Below, piece by piece: positions 49,995 to 58,720 of a stretch of 64,000 bases of DNA. The position numbers and the translations under genes were made by a program. The notes below the pieces were generated by a model. That model did not search any database. It saw nothing but the letters and a program-made list of their open reading frames with translations, and was not told where the DNA came from. The stretch's first letter is position 1. Each line of letters begins with the position of its first letter. Source of the DNA: Agarilytica sp045430285 (lineage in GTDB: Bacteria; Pseudomonadota; Gammaproteobacteria; Pseudomonadales; Cellvibrionaceae). Location: contig JAILXV010000002.1 in the NCBI GenBank assembly GCA_045430285.1, positions 248,001 through 312,000 on the forward strand, read 5' to 3'.

Positions 49995-52127
49995 ATGTTA
50001 GTCAAAACGATAAAATTCCTCTTTCACTTTCTCATTGAAAGAATCAAACAGCGCTTAAAACTCATCGCAATCCTCACGGCGGGTACCGCTGTCTGTATGG
50101 TGATTGCACTGGGGATCGGCAAAATTTATCAGAACTGGGATGATGACCCAGACCGTGGCGCTATCGCTATTGAAAGCGGTGCATTTGAAGAGAGCTACGG
50201 CACACCGGTCTACCTGGATCAGGGTTGGACTGAAGCTCAAAGTCTCTGGTACTACAATACCACACAAGGTTCAAACCTTATCCCCTACGACTTTTACATG
50301 GCCCTAGAATTACCGGACGCTTCTGAGCCATTTGTTTCTAACAAAATTTACGATAAATACCGCTACCTTCCTCAAAAAGCGACTTTCTTTAATCCGGACG
50401 GTTTAGCCGTTGGCTTCACCAAAGATGAATACCAAGGCAAAGAATATATCGGCTACACCTGCGCCGCCTGCCACACAGGTCAAGTTAACTTTGAAGGGAA
50501 AGCCATACGTATTGACGGCGGCCCAGCCATGGCAGATATGGTGGGTTATTTAACGCTACTCCAAAAATCGATGGAAGCCGCATTGAAAGACGCAACAAAA
50601 CAAGAACGCTTTGTAAACGCAGTGCTAGAACGCAGTGGCGAATACCGAAACAAAGATGCTGTATTAAAAGATTTAGAAAAATGGACTGGCGTTATTCAAA
50701 CCTATAATGCAGTGAACCACAGCCACGTAAAGTATGGCTACGCACGCCTAGACGCCTTCGGACGCATCTTTAACCGTGTGTTACAGCACGTTATCAATCG
50801 TGCACAGACACGTACCGTCATGTTAATGGCGACAAACGTCGACGGCTCTCGCATGCTCACAGAGGCACAAGTTAATTTAGTGCTTGAAGGGATTAACGAA
50901 ACAATTATCGGCAATGAAGAATTCGCCATCATACTGGATCGACTAACGTCACATGAAAGCGGGTATCCTGGTTTAGGACCCAAAAACATGTTGCGCTTAC
51001 GCGATTATTTATTTAACGAACCCAATGCGCCAGTTAGCTACCCTTTTCTATGGGGCATCACACATTCCGATTACGTGCAGTGGAACGGTATCGCTAATAA
51101 CGCGGGTGTCGGCCCACTCGGTCGTAACGCGGGCGAAGTGACCGGCGTATTTGCTACCTTAGATTGGAAGATGAACGAGGGGGGCTTTAACCTCGGCGCA
51201 AAGATTTCTGGCCAAGACAGTAAAAAGCATCAAATCGACTTTAAATCATCCATCAACTTAGTGAATCTTGAGCGCATTGAAAATCACTTAAGAAGCTTAA
51301 CGTCACCGCAGTGGCCTGAAAAAATCTTAGGAAAGATAGATAAGGAAAAAGCAGAAAAAGGCGAGTTACTTTACGCAGAATACTGTCAATCTTGTCATAT
51401 GGTTGTTGACCGTAAAAACTGGAACCGTGTTGTCGTCGCTCAAATGTCTGCACTTAAAGACATTAAAACCGACCCTGCGATGGCAGAAAACAGCGTGTCT
51501 TACAATGGAAAAACCGGCAACTTTAAGCACACGTATCAAGGCACCGACGTTGGCACCTTTATCATGGGCGATGACGCGCCTGTTGCGTTGATTCTCACAG
51601 CCACAACAAAAGGAGTCGTCGCAACCCCAGATGCAGATAAGTGGGTGATCCGTCGATGGCTGGATTGGCTATACACACTAGGCGCCTCGTTTTTCTCCAA
51701 TGAGATTAAACAAAGCATAAAACAAGGAACTTATGAACCGGACACAACCGCAGCACCATTTAATTCGTTGCTCTCTTATAAAGCCCGCTCGTTAAACGGT
51801 ATTTGGGCAACCGCACCGTACCTTCATAATGGTTCAGTCCCATCGCTTTACGACCTTTTGCTACCTGCCAAAAAAGAAGGGGATCCTGATGAAGGGGAAT
51901 ACCGCCCAGAAACGTTTATGGTAGGCAGCCGCGAACTGGACCCAATAAAAGTTGGCTTCCGCACCGAGGGTTATGAAGGCTTCCGCTATTTAACCGACCG
52001 ACGAGGCAACATGAACGACGGCCACGAATATGCGGCTGGCCGAACGCCACAACCCAATGGTGAAATTCTCCCTGCCATGACAGAGGAAGAGCGCTGGCAA
52101 TTAGTGGAATACATGAAAACGTTATAG
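49995..52127 (+). CDS. RoxA/RoxB-like dihaem c-type cytochrome
   Basis: The 710-residue protein has an N-terminal membrane anchor or uncleaved signal (about 10-45) and two c-type haem sites, CAACH at 156-160 and CQSCH at 464-468. Family context includes TTQGSNLIPYDFYMALE, NPDGLAVGF, GVGPLGRNAGEVTGVFATL and LNGIWATAPYLHNGSVPSLYDLL, the last shared with RoxA/RoxB rubber oxygenases and dihaem peroxidases. RoxA cleaves rubber oxidatively; homologues in non-rubber degraders are uncharacterised, so the substrate is unknown. I chose the ATG at 49995 with AGGAAGG directly upstream; an ATG at 49977 adds six residues. It is a single gene with its own terminator hairpin. Confidence 0.65.
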   Translation: MLVKTIKFLFHFLIERIKQRLKLIAILTAGTAVCMVIALGIGKIYQNWDDDPDRGAIAIESGAFEESYGTPVYLDQGWTEAQSLWYYNTTQGSNLIPYDFYMALELPDASEPFVSNKIYDKYRYLPQKATFFNPDGLAVGFTKDEYQGKEYIGYTCAACHTGQVNFEGKAIRIDGGPAMADMVGYLTLLQKSMEAALKDATKQERFVNAVLERSGEYRNKDAVLKDLEKWTGVIQTYNAVNHSHVKYGYARLDAFGRIFNRVLQHVINRAQTRTVMLMATNVDGSRMLTEAQVNLVLEGINETIIGNEEFAIILDRLTSHESGYPGLGPKNMLRLRDYLFNEPNAPVSYPFLWGITHSDYVQWNGIANNAGVGPLGRNAGEVTGVFATLDWKMNEGGFNLGAKISGQDSKKHQIDFKSSINLVNLERIENHLRSLTSPQWPEKILGKIDKEKAEKGELLYAEYCQSCHMVVDRKNWNRVVVAQMSALKDIKTDPAMAENSVSYNGKTGNFKHTYQGTDVGTFIMGDDAPVALILTATTKGVVATPDADKWVIRRWLDWLYTLGASFFSNEIKQSIKQGTYEPDTTAAPFNSLLSYKARSLNGIWATAPYLHNGSVPSLYDLLLPAKKEGDPDEGEYRPETFMVGSRELDPIKVGFRTEGYEGFRYLTDRRGNMNDGHEYAAGRTPQPNGEILPAMTEEERWQLVEYMKTL

Positions 52128-52138
52128 ACTGAATTGAG

Positions 52139-52177
52139 ATCATCCGAAGCCATTGGCATTTTTTGGCTTCGGATGAT
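52139..52177. terminator. Bidirectional terminator between cytochrome and yigZ
   Basis: A perfect 14-bp stem (52139-52152 with 52164-52177) and an 11-base loop sits between the convergent genes, 11 bases after the cytochrome stop. The right flank is T-rich (GATCTTATTTT) and the left flank has T/A-rich sequence on the other strand, so it can end both transcripts. Confidence 0.85.
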
Positions 52178-52186
52178 GATCTTATT

Positions 52187-52789
52187 TTAATTATCTTTTA
52201 TCTCACCACCCAAAGCGCCCAGTAAGAGCTCTAACGCTTCTCTATCTGATTCACGTAAAGTAATACACATGGTGACTTGCTCAGCGTAATCAATCGAAAT
52301 AACCTCGCCCTCACGCCCTGTTAACCAATGACGAATACTTTGCTCCAACGAAAAATCGCCAATCACGTCGACTTCTAAAAGAAAGATTTTATCGTGAGTG
52401 ATAATCGCATCCATTGCCTGTTGTGCCGCCGAACTGTAGGCCCGCACTAAGCCACCTGCACCTAATTTGATGCCACCAAAATAACGCACAACAATTAGCA
52501 GAATGTCGCCAACATCTTTATGCTGTAACACATTCAAAATGGGTTTTCCGGCCGTGCCACTTGGCTCGCCATCGTCCGACATCGCCACCTGCGAAGGCGC
52601 GCCTGGGTTGCCAATAAGATAAGCCCAGCAGTGATGACGCGCATCTGGAAAGCGCCGTTTCGCGTTTTCCAGATGCGCCATTGCCTGCTCCCGATTTTCC
52701 GCTCGTTCCAGCAAGGTAATAAAACGGCTTTTCTTAACCTCGTATTCTGTCTCTAACGGCCCACTGGGAACCCTGTAATCTGAAGGCAT
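52187..52789 (-). CDS. yigZ: YigZ/IMPACT family protein
   Basis: A 200-residue protein with the UPF0029 N-terminal domain (EYEVKKSRFITLLERAENREQAMAHLENAKRRFPDARHHCWAYLIG, SDDGEPSGTAGKPILNVL, YFGGIKLGAGGLVRAYSSAAQQAMD) and a C-terminal ferredoxin-like domain (about 135-200). The family is conserved from bacteria to the eukaryotic Gcn2 regulator IMPACT; its bacterial function is unclear. The ATG at 52789 is the first start. A strong bidirectional terminator follows the stop codon. Confidence 0.92.
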   Translation of the reverse strand: MPSDYRVPSGPLETEYEVKKSRFITLLERAENREQAMAHLENAKRRFPDARHHCWAYLIGNPGAPSQVAMSDDGEPSGTAGKPILNVLQHKDVGDILLIVVRYFGGIKLGAGGLVRAYSSAAQQAMDAIITHDKIFLLEVDVIGDFSLEQSIRHWLTGREGEVISIDYAEQVTMCITLRESDREALELLLGALGGEIKDN

Positions 52790-52924
52790 AATTCACTTAG
52801 CTATCGGAATATTTATAATGTTTCAACAATTGGGGCGGTTGTATCACCCAACACCGCAGGTAGCACACACTCAATAATTCAGGCAAAATCTATCGCTCCC
52901 CTCATACAATACTTGGAGTTTAAC

Positions 52925-53383
52925 ATGCAGTGGAATGTGTATTTATCTGGCGAAATTCACACCGATTGGCGACAACAAATTATGCGGCAGTGTGCAGCGC
53001 TCACATTACCCGTCAGCTTTAGCTCGGCAGTCACCAATCACGATGCAAGCGATGCAGCAGGAGACATGTTGGGGCCAGAAAACAATCCCACAAGCAACAG
53101 CTTTTGGCGCGATCACAAATCATCGAAAGTAAATGCCATTCGCACGAAAACCTTAATAGAAAAATGTGACATTGCCATCGTCCGCTTTGGAGACAAATAC
53201 AAACAGTGGAATGCAGCGTTCGATGCTGGGTATTGCGCAGCGCTAGGCAAGCCTTATATCACTCTACACGATGAATCAATTATTCATCCACTCAAAGAAG
53301 TAGACGGCAGCGCCCTCGCCTGGGCACAAACCAATGAGCAAGTAATTGAAGTGCTGCAATATGTTATGAGCACGGATAAATAA
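52925..53383 (+). CDS. YtoQ family protein
   Basis: The 152-residue cytoplasmic protein begins with MQWNVYLSGEIHTDWRQQI, a YtoQ hallmark. It has a nucleoside-deoxyribosyltransferase-like Rossmann arrangement: an acidic GPENNPTSNSFWRDHKSSKVNAIRTKTLIEKCDIAIVRFGDKYKQWNAAFDAGYCAALGKPYITLHDE. Function is unknown; the fold suggests nucleotide binding. GGAG precedes the ATG at 52925, which I prefer to the in-frame TTG at 52913. It faces the methyltransferase gene. Confidence 0.8.
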   Translation: MQWNVYLSGEIHTDWRQQIMRQCAALTLPVSFSSAVTNHDASDAAGDMLGPENNPTSNSFWRDHKSSKVNAIRTKTLIEKCDIAIVRFGDKYKQWNAAFDAGYCAALGKPYITLHDESIIHPLKEVDGSALAWAQTNEQVIEVLQYVMSTDK

Positions 53384-53411
53384 TCCTACACTCGCCGTAA
53401 GTATTTCTCGC

Positions 53412-54749
53412 CTAACTATTTTGCCGATGCAAGTCGGCAAAAAAATCCGTCACTAGGTGCAGCGCTTCTGCCTCATCCATTTTATTTTGCTTTGCGAATT
53501 TCTTAGCTATTTTTGATACTGATGCCTTTCCGTCCACTTCCGCAGCGAGCTGTGCATATACCCGATGCGTAAACAAAAACTGCTGGAACATTTCTGCATT
53601 GGGAATGGGCTTAGCTGTATTCAACAACCACTCGGGTAATACCTGGGGGCTCACCAAAGGTTTTACCGATTCAATTTTTTCTGCCGACCAAGACCACACA
53701 CGCTCCATACGATAACCCGCGTTGTAGGGCGATTTTAAATACGGTATTTCATGTTCTTCAATATCCTCTATTTTAAACCCTTGGCTCGCGGCTATTTCTT
53801 GCACCTCTTCAATGCTATAACACAGTGCATCACGATTTTGATTAAACACCAAACTGCCAAAATTAACCCATTTACCGCCTTTAGGAATATATTGGTTTAA
53901 CTGACGTAGGAACCGGCCAAATTCCAAAGGCTGAATATCAACAAACCACGGCGTCACCACCGTATCGAATGCCTCTGATTGAAAACTGGGTTTCGTAGCA
54001 TCACTAAAAACAAAATGGAAGTTATCCGGCTTTTTCTCGCCTTTAATTTCATGGCCTATCGCTGCACAATCACTATTGCGTGGCTGCAAAGGGAACTCCA
54101 CAAATTCCAACGTTTTATCCTGTAACAAATACTCCGCCGCCATCACCAATAAAGGATTTATATCCGTCGCAACGGTAATACTCGGTTGCCATGTGGCATG
54201 TACATCTAACGCTAATCGACCGGCGCCCGCTCCCAGCACCAACATTTTATCCACCTTCGTGGCATCCAGCTTTTTAGAAACAAGCTCTGCGGTCAGTCGG
54301 TTCTCTTCTGCACCCCATACCCAATCACGGTATAGATTTGCCTCGTAACTCAATAAATTCTGCGTCGTCGGTGCACGATCACGCAAGGCATCGTAAATTT
54401 TTTTACTCGCCGCAGGCGCGCTCACCACAGGCATCAATAACTCAGAGACTCGCCGTAGAAAGTGCTGCTTCCCCGCCAACAAACGTTGCATACGATGTTC
54501 CGATGCCCCTGTTGCATGCTTCAATGAAGACTCCAAACCCTTAATCTCGGCCAATAGCACCTGGTTAAATTGGTTGAGCTTCGTCCCCCAGTCCACCAAG
54601 GCGTTTTGCGGGTTAGGCAATAACCACGGCACACCCGAGATCACAGGATACTGCGTATCACCACTCTCGGAGGCTAGCCCCTCATCAGAGAAGCTAAGGC
54701 GCTCACCGCTGCTGGGGCAGGCTAGTAGTTGTAATAGGTCTGGATTCAT
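53412..54749 (-). CDS. Trm112-like domain fused to an N2227-like SAM methyltransferase
   Basis: A 445-residue protein. The N terminus (LLQLLACPSSGERLSF, then YPVISGVPWLLP) is Trm112-like but keeps only one of the two zinc Cys pairs. A helical region follows, then a class I SAM domain: LVLGAGAGRLALDVH (171-184), VATDINPLLVM, FVFSDATKPSFQSEAFDTVVTPWFVDI and WVNFGSLVF. LLSYEANLYRDWVWGAEENRLTAELV and WVNFGSLVF resemble the N2227 (carnosine N-methyltransferase) family, a bacterial relative. The C-terminal 75 residues (LNTAKPIPNAEMFQQFLFTHR onward) are helical and may be a separate module. The substrate is unknown; a small metabolite is as likely as a protein. Confidence 0.55.
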   Translation of the reverse strand: MNPDLLQLLACPSSGERLSFSDEGLASESGDTQYPVISGVPWLLPNPQNALVDWGTKLNQFNQVLLAEIKGLESSLKHATGASEHRMQRLLAGKQHFLRRVSELLMPVVSAPAASKKIYDALRDRAPTTQNLLSYEANLYRDWVWGAEENRLTAELVSKKLDATKVDKMLVLGAGAGRLALDVHATWQPSITVATDINPLLVMAAEYLLQDKTLEFVEFPLQPRNSDCAAIGHEIKGEKKPDNFHFVFSDATKPSFQSEAFDTVVTPWFVDIQPLEFGRFLRQLNQYIPKGGKWVNFGSLVFNQNRDALCYSIEEVQEIAASQGFKIEDIEEHEIPYLKSPYNAGYRMERVWSWSAEKIESVKPLVSPQVLPEWLLNTAKPIPNAEMFQQFLFTHRVYAQLAAEVDGKASVSKIAKKFAKQNKMDEAEALHLVTDFFADLHRQNS

Positions 54750-55234
54750 AGCACTCGCTTACCTTGGATCGTTTAATATCGGTCTTACGAAGCGCCTAAT
54801 ATAACGTAACTTCACGGCTTTATCGCCTCCTGCCCCATAATGCAATTTGAAACGCTGAATGGGGTCAAATGCGTAATGTTAATGAATTTCATTTAAACCC
54901 TCCTTCCTATTTCATGCTATCCCACCCCTGGGAATACCCAAAGATTTACAGACTAACCACAAACAAGCTTTATCATCGTATTCGCGTTTACGCCGGTAAA
55001 ACCGCAATCGCTCGTCATACCTACGGTGGTCTTTTATTTAGATAGCCCCTAGAGAAAATAGGTTTATCCGCCAGGTGTTTTGTATGAATTTAAGATTGAA
55101 TTAAATTACTGGCATCCTAATCATTGTTTTGTAGCATGAATCCCTGACTCGTGTGATTTGAGGACATATGTCACTGGCAGACATATTTTCGTTTACTACA
55201 GTAAACATTCATACGTTTACATTAAGGGATAATC
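54750..55234. other. Long intergenic region with nested inverted repeats before the 55.2 kb cytochrome
   Basis: About 485 bases without a convincing gene. The left part has the divergent methyltransferase promoter region and a weak CCCCAT...ATGGGG pair. The right part has structure: GACATATGTC (55163-55172, a perfect 10-base palindrome), GACATAT again at 55180-55186, and GTTTAC/GTAAAC half-sites at 55191-55196, 55201-55206 (inverted) and 55215-55220 (direct). These lie immediately before the ribosome-binding site of the cytochrome gene and look like regulator-binding sites. No matching regulator is adjacent. Confidence 0.45.
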
Positions 55235-56674
55235 ATGAATATGCGTTTTACTCTATCTGCCGTTTTTGCGATTGGGCTCTTTTTTCTCGCCACGGCTTCT
55301 ACCTCATCATTTGCAAAATCCAAAGCGCCTTTTTGCCCAAGTAAAGCGGACTGGTTTCCACACCCTGCCGCGATGCCTACGGAAGTTGCAAAAAGCGAAG
55401 ACAACGGCACGTCTTCTAGTTTCTGCGATTTTTATCAGTTTTCTTGGCATGCCTTTTTATATTTGATGTCTCCTAACTCAGCCACTCCGACAAAGCGTAA
55501 TTTCCAAGTTGAGGCGGATTATCCCATTCTCGAAATTAACGATGACGGTAAACCAGTAAACTCGTGCGATTCACTTAAATCGGGCAACCGCATGTTTGTA
55601 ACGCTCAATAAATCCAACGGCATTCCTGAAAGGGTTAATCAAGCCGGTGATGGCGCGACAATATATGACCAGAATCAAAACGTTATATATTACGATGTGC
55701 GCTTTAGTAAAAACATGTGCGACGATACCCAAACCATTACTACGCTCAACAACTTTCCTACGGGCACAACTGAAATAAAAACGGCCTGGAAGGTCATGGG
55801 TGCGAACGACAAAAAATCCGATTTTCTAACAATGACCACCACAATTGGAAGCGACACGAAAGAAACAACCCTTGGTCTTGTCGGCTTCCACCTCGCGGTA
55901 GCCACCACTGACCATCCTGAATTTGTGTGGGCGACCTACGAACATAAAAATAACGACCCCGATTGCGGCGACGCTAAAACTTCACCGGACGGTAGCTGGT
56001 CTTTCACAAGTGACGACTGTACCCAGGCACTTAAGAAAGAAAACCCACTCGATATCGTTCAATGTGAATTTAATATTGCCAATAAAAGTAAGCACGTGAC
56101 GGGATCACCCACCGAAATTTGCCGTGAATACCCTTACGGTACAGACAGTTCCGATCCTCACGCGAGCGACAATCTAAAGAGCGTTACTTCGTTGAACGCA
56201 GATGTAGACAACAATCTTAGTGGCGATATGGCCATTCTCAAAAAATATTTCAATGTTGGTGATATTTGGGTAAGCCAACCCGACCTAAGCTCGGATATTT
56301 CTAACCAAAGAGGTTCACTGCGCCTTGCGAACACGGTTGCGGAAACCACCTTCCAAGCGGTGGATATTAACCCCGCGACCAATCATGGCTTCGCATCCAA
56401 CTGTTTCGGTTGTCACGGGTTTGTGGGCAAGAAACAAGCCTTTAATAAGAACACGACGTCTGGTGGTTTAAGTCATATTTTTGATGATATTGCTGCTGGC
56501 CTAGGGGTATGCATGGATGTGCAGGCAGGTCCCATTTTCAACAATAACGACGCTAAGCAAAAATGTCCTTCGGTATGTTCTGGCAGTTCAAGCTTATACA
56601 GCTGGAACAATCAATGGAAAACCACTGTTCCAGGCACCATGTCGGTCTGTGGTTGCTGCCCCAAAACTAACTGA
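55235..56674 (+). CDS. Exported Cys-rich monohaem c-type cytochrome of unknown function
   Basis: A 479-residue protein with a signal peptide (about 1-28; FTLSAVFAIGLFFLATASTSSFA). One c-haem motif, CFGCH (390-394), lies in ASNCFGCHGFVGKKQAF. LVGFHLAVATTDHPEFVWATYEHKNNDPDC (about 215-245) is the hallmark of a family of uncharacterised bacterial proteins. At least ten further Cys flank it, including a C-terminal KCPSVCSGSS and VCGCCPKTN, so disulfides or extra metal binding are likely. The ATG at 55235 has AAGGGA before it. A strong terminator ends the gene. It shares only neighbourhood with the RoxA-like cytochrome 3 kb upstream. Confidence 0.6.
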   Translation: MNMRFTLSAVFAIGLFFLATASTSSFAKSKAPFCPSKADWFPHPAAMPTEVAKSEDNGTSSSFCDFYQFSWHAFLYLMSPNSATPTKRNFQVEADYPILEINDDGKPVNSCDSLKSGNRMFVTLNKSNGIPERVNQAGDGATIYDQNQNVIYYDVRFSKNMCDDTQTITTLNNFPTGTTEIKTAWKVMGANDKKSDFLTMTTTIGSDTKETTLGLVGFHLAVATTDHPEFVWATYEHKNNDPDCGDAKTSPDGSWSFTSDDCTQALKKENPLDIVQCEFNIANKSKHVTGSPTEICREYPYGTDSSDPHASDNLKSVTSLNADVDNNLSGDMAILKKYFNVGDIWVSQPDLSSDISNQRGSLRLANTVAETTFQAVDINPATNHGFASNCFGCHGFVGKKQAFNKNTTSGGLSHIFDDIAAGLGVCMDVQAGPIFNNNDAKQKCPSVCSGSSSLYSWNNQWKTTVPGTMSVCGCCPKTN

Positions 56675-56700
56675 ACACTTATTCTAGTTGTACCCATTGA

Positions 56701-56733
56701 CCCTCGCGTTCACATTGAGCGCGGGGGTTTTTT
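56701..56733 (+). terminator. Intrinsic terminator after the monohaem cytochrome
   Basis: An 11-bp GC-rich stem (56701-56711 with 56717-56727, two G-U pairs) with a 5-base loop is followed by TTTTTT at 56728-56733. It is the clearest classical intrinsic terminator in the window. Confidence 0.9.
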
Positions 56734-56777
56734 GATAGCACTCACTGAAAATATAGATCTTTTCGCCCGAACGATGC

Positions 56778-57077
56778 ATGATTGTCGACAAGTATATTCT
56801 AGACAACATCGAGATCTTCACCGTGCAACCGTTTTCATTCGATATATCCACTCTGGAATTGTGGGCGCTTCTCGCCGCATTACTCTCGCTCATTCTCGCT
56901 CCCCTAGGTATAGGGATATCGCTATTTAAAATTCAGCGAAGCATCGTGAAACCCAATACGCCATTTAAAGCTTCTGAGCACAGTGTTATCAAGATGTATT
57001 TTTCGGGGTGCTTGGTGTTTTTTCCTCTTGCGTATTTCACTTTCGCCTATTATCTCGATGGTAGCTTTTTAGGATAA
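56778..57077 (+). CDS. Small membrane protein, unknown function
   Basis: A 99-residue protein with two membrane segments, about 27-49 (LELWALLAALLSLILAPLGIGIS) and 70-92 (MYFSGCLVFFPLAYFTFAYYL), separated by a basic, Pro-containing loop. I recognise no family. It starts at ATG 56778 and its stop is two bases before the LysE start, so they are probably co-transcribed and it might assist the exporter. The ribosome-binding site is unclear. Confidence 0.5.
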   Translation: MIVDKYILDNIEIFTVQPFSFDISTLELWALLAALLSLILAPLGIGISLFKIQRSIVKPNTPFKASEHSVIKMYFSGCLVFFPLAYFTFAYYLDGSFLG

Positions 57078-57079
57078 AA

Positions 57080-57697
57080 ATGACGCTCTCGGCCATACTC
57101 GCGCTTACGATTGCTTTGTTGCTACTCGCCATACTTCCTGGGCCAGGTATATTACTGGTCGTATCACGGACGCTGTCTAACGGGCTACGCGCAGGAATTA
57201 CCACCTCATTAGGGATCGTCGCTGGAGATTATATTTTTATTGCTCTTGCTATTGCTGGGCTATCTGCTCTTGCACAATCTTTCTCGGGGATATTTACCAC
57301 TGTAAAATATTTAGGCGCGATGTATCTGCTTTATCTAGGGCTGATATTAATACTTAAACCTACAACCACTAAAGAGCAGAAAGCAAATACCGCACTTGGC
57401 CATTCAGCTAATTTCATTGCAGGGCTCATCACCACGATGAGCAACCCAAAAGCCATTCTGTTCTACGTTAGTTTTTTCCCTGCATTCATAGATTTAACCG
57501 AACTAACAACAATCGATCTAATGCTTATCTATTGCATTACCACTATTACCATTGGCGGAGTCATGATTCTATACGCTGCACTTTCGTCAAAAGGCATATC
57601 CTTACTGCAAGGCAACGGGATTTCCTCTCGGGTAGTCCGATATTTTTCCGGCACGGTACTGATGGGCTGTGGGATTTATATAGGTGTACGCCCCTAG
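57080..57697 (+). CDS. LysE/RhtB family amino-acid exporter
   Basis: A 205-residue inner-membrane protein with about six helices. The N terminus LLLLAILPGPGILLVVSRTLSNGLRAGI has the family P-G-P motif, and SNPKAILFYVSFFPAFID near the middle is the second signature. These proteins export amino acids such as homoserine, threonine or lysine, and related metabolites; the substrate cannot be told from sequence. Its start is two bases after the small membrane protein's stop, so the pair form one transcription unit. Confidence 0.88.
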   Translation: MTLSAILALTIALLLLAILPGPGILLVVSRTLSNGLRAGITTSLGIVAGDYIFIALAIAGLSALAQSFSGIFTTVKYLGAMYLLYLGLILILKPTTTKEQKANTALGHSANFIAGLITTMSNPKAILFYVSFFPAFIDLTELTTIDLMLIYCITTITIGGVMILYAALSSKGISLLQGNGISSRVVRYFSGTVLMGCGIYIGVRP

Positions 57698-57756
57698 CGC
57701 CGCACCTTGCGTTAAGGTCTTTCTCACCGCATATAAAATACTTGCCATGGTGTTAA

Positions 57757-58677
57757 CTAAGTAAACTGGCGCTCAATAAATCGAGCAACTTCGAGAAGGA
57801 CGCGCTTTGATTCAGGTACAAAAGGATAAAAAATTGGCCATGCATGAGATTGTTTATTCCAAATATTCAATGTCACGTCGGCTCCGGATGCTTTAGCTTT
57901 TTCGGCCACACGACGAGCATCATCCAACAAGGCTTCGGTACTACTCGCATATATTAACAATGGCGGAAAATCAGAAAAATCCCCCAACAACGGCGAGGCT
58001 AATATATTAGTGGGGTCCTCTCCACCTAAGTAAGCCGCGGTACAACTTTCCAAAACCAGGTCGTTAAGCATGACACAGCTTTTCTGATTTTTTCTTATTG
58101 AATCACCGCTTAAGGTTAAATCTGTCCATGGTGAGAATAGCGCCATCGCGCGAGGCAATGCCAATCCAAGAGCTTTAAGCTTATGTACTAACGCTAATGC
58201 CAGGCCACCTCCGGCGGAATCTCCTATTAATATAATCTTATCCGCAGTTAAGCCATTTTCTAGCAACCAGTTATAGGCATTTAATGCATCATCCACTGGT
58301 GCGGGGAATTTGTTCTCTGGGGACAAACGATAGTCGAGCGAAAACACTTTAGTATTCGCCATCTCTGCAAGTCCAGTGGTCATTGCACGATGAGATACTG
58401 GTGATCCAACCGTGTAGCCTCCGCCATGCAAATAAAAAATACATGTATCATGGGGCGCGTTTTTAGGCACTTGCCATTCACCCTTTACACCCCCACTATC
58501 AACACTTTCTACGCTCACACAATCCGAATATTTGCGCCCTGCGTTTTGCACCTCCATGGATTTCCGTGCGAGAGGAAAATCTATCGGCCCTTCGCTAAAA
58601 TGCGCAACAGTCTTTCGTTTTAGCGCTGCACTCATAAAGCGAGAACGTAAACCAGGCCGCTTTTTATTTGCAAACAT
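57757..58677 (-). CDS. HSL-family alpha/beta hydrolase (esterase)
   Basis: A 306-residue hormone-sensitive-lipase-type esterase. The oxyanion motif is HGGGY (84-88), the nucleophile is S154 in IGDSAGGGLAL, and the C-terminal catalytic pair lies in YASSTEALLDDA (Asp) and KQSHAWPIFYPF (His). There is no signal peptide, so it is cytoplasmic and probably acts on short acyl esters. The gene is convergent with LysE and 43 bases downstream of the symporter gene. The neighbours do not narrow the substrate. Confidence 0.88.
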   Translation of the reverse strand: MFANKKRPGLRSRFMSAALKRKTVAHFSEGPIDFPLARKSMEVQNAGRKYSDCVSVESVDSGGVKGEWQVPKNAPHDTCIFYLHGGGYTVGSPVSHRAMTTGLAEMANTKVFSLDYRLSPENKFPAPVDDALNAYNWLLENGLTADKIILIGDSAGGGLALALVHKLKALGLALPRAMALFSPWTDLTLSGDSIRKNQKSCVMLNDLVLESCTAAYLGGEDPTNILASPLLGDFSDFPPLLIYASSTEALLDDARRVAEKAKASGADVTLNIWNKQSHAWPIFYPFVPESKRVLLEVARFIERQFT

Positions 58678-58720
58678 CTTGATCGATCCTTTTTATCTTC
58701 AAGAAAATCGTTTCAATAAT

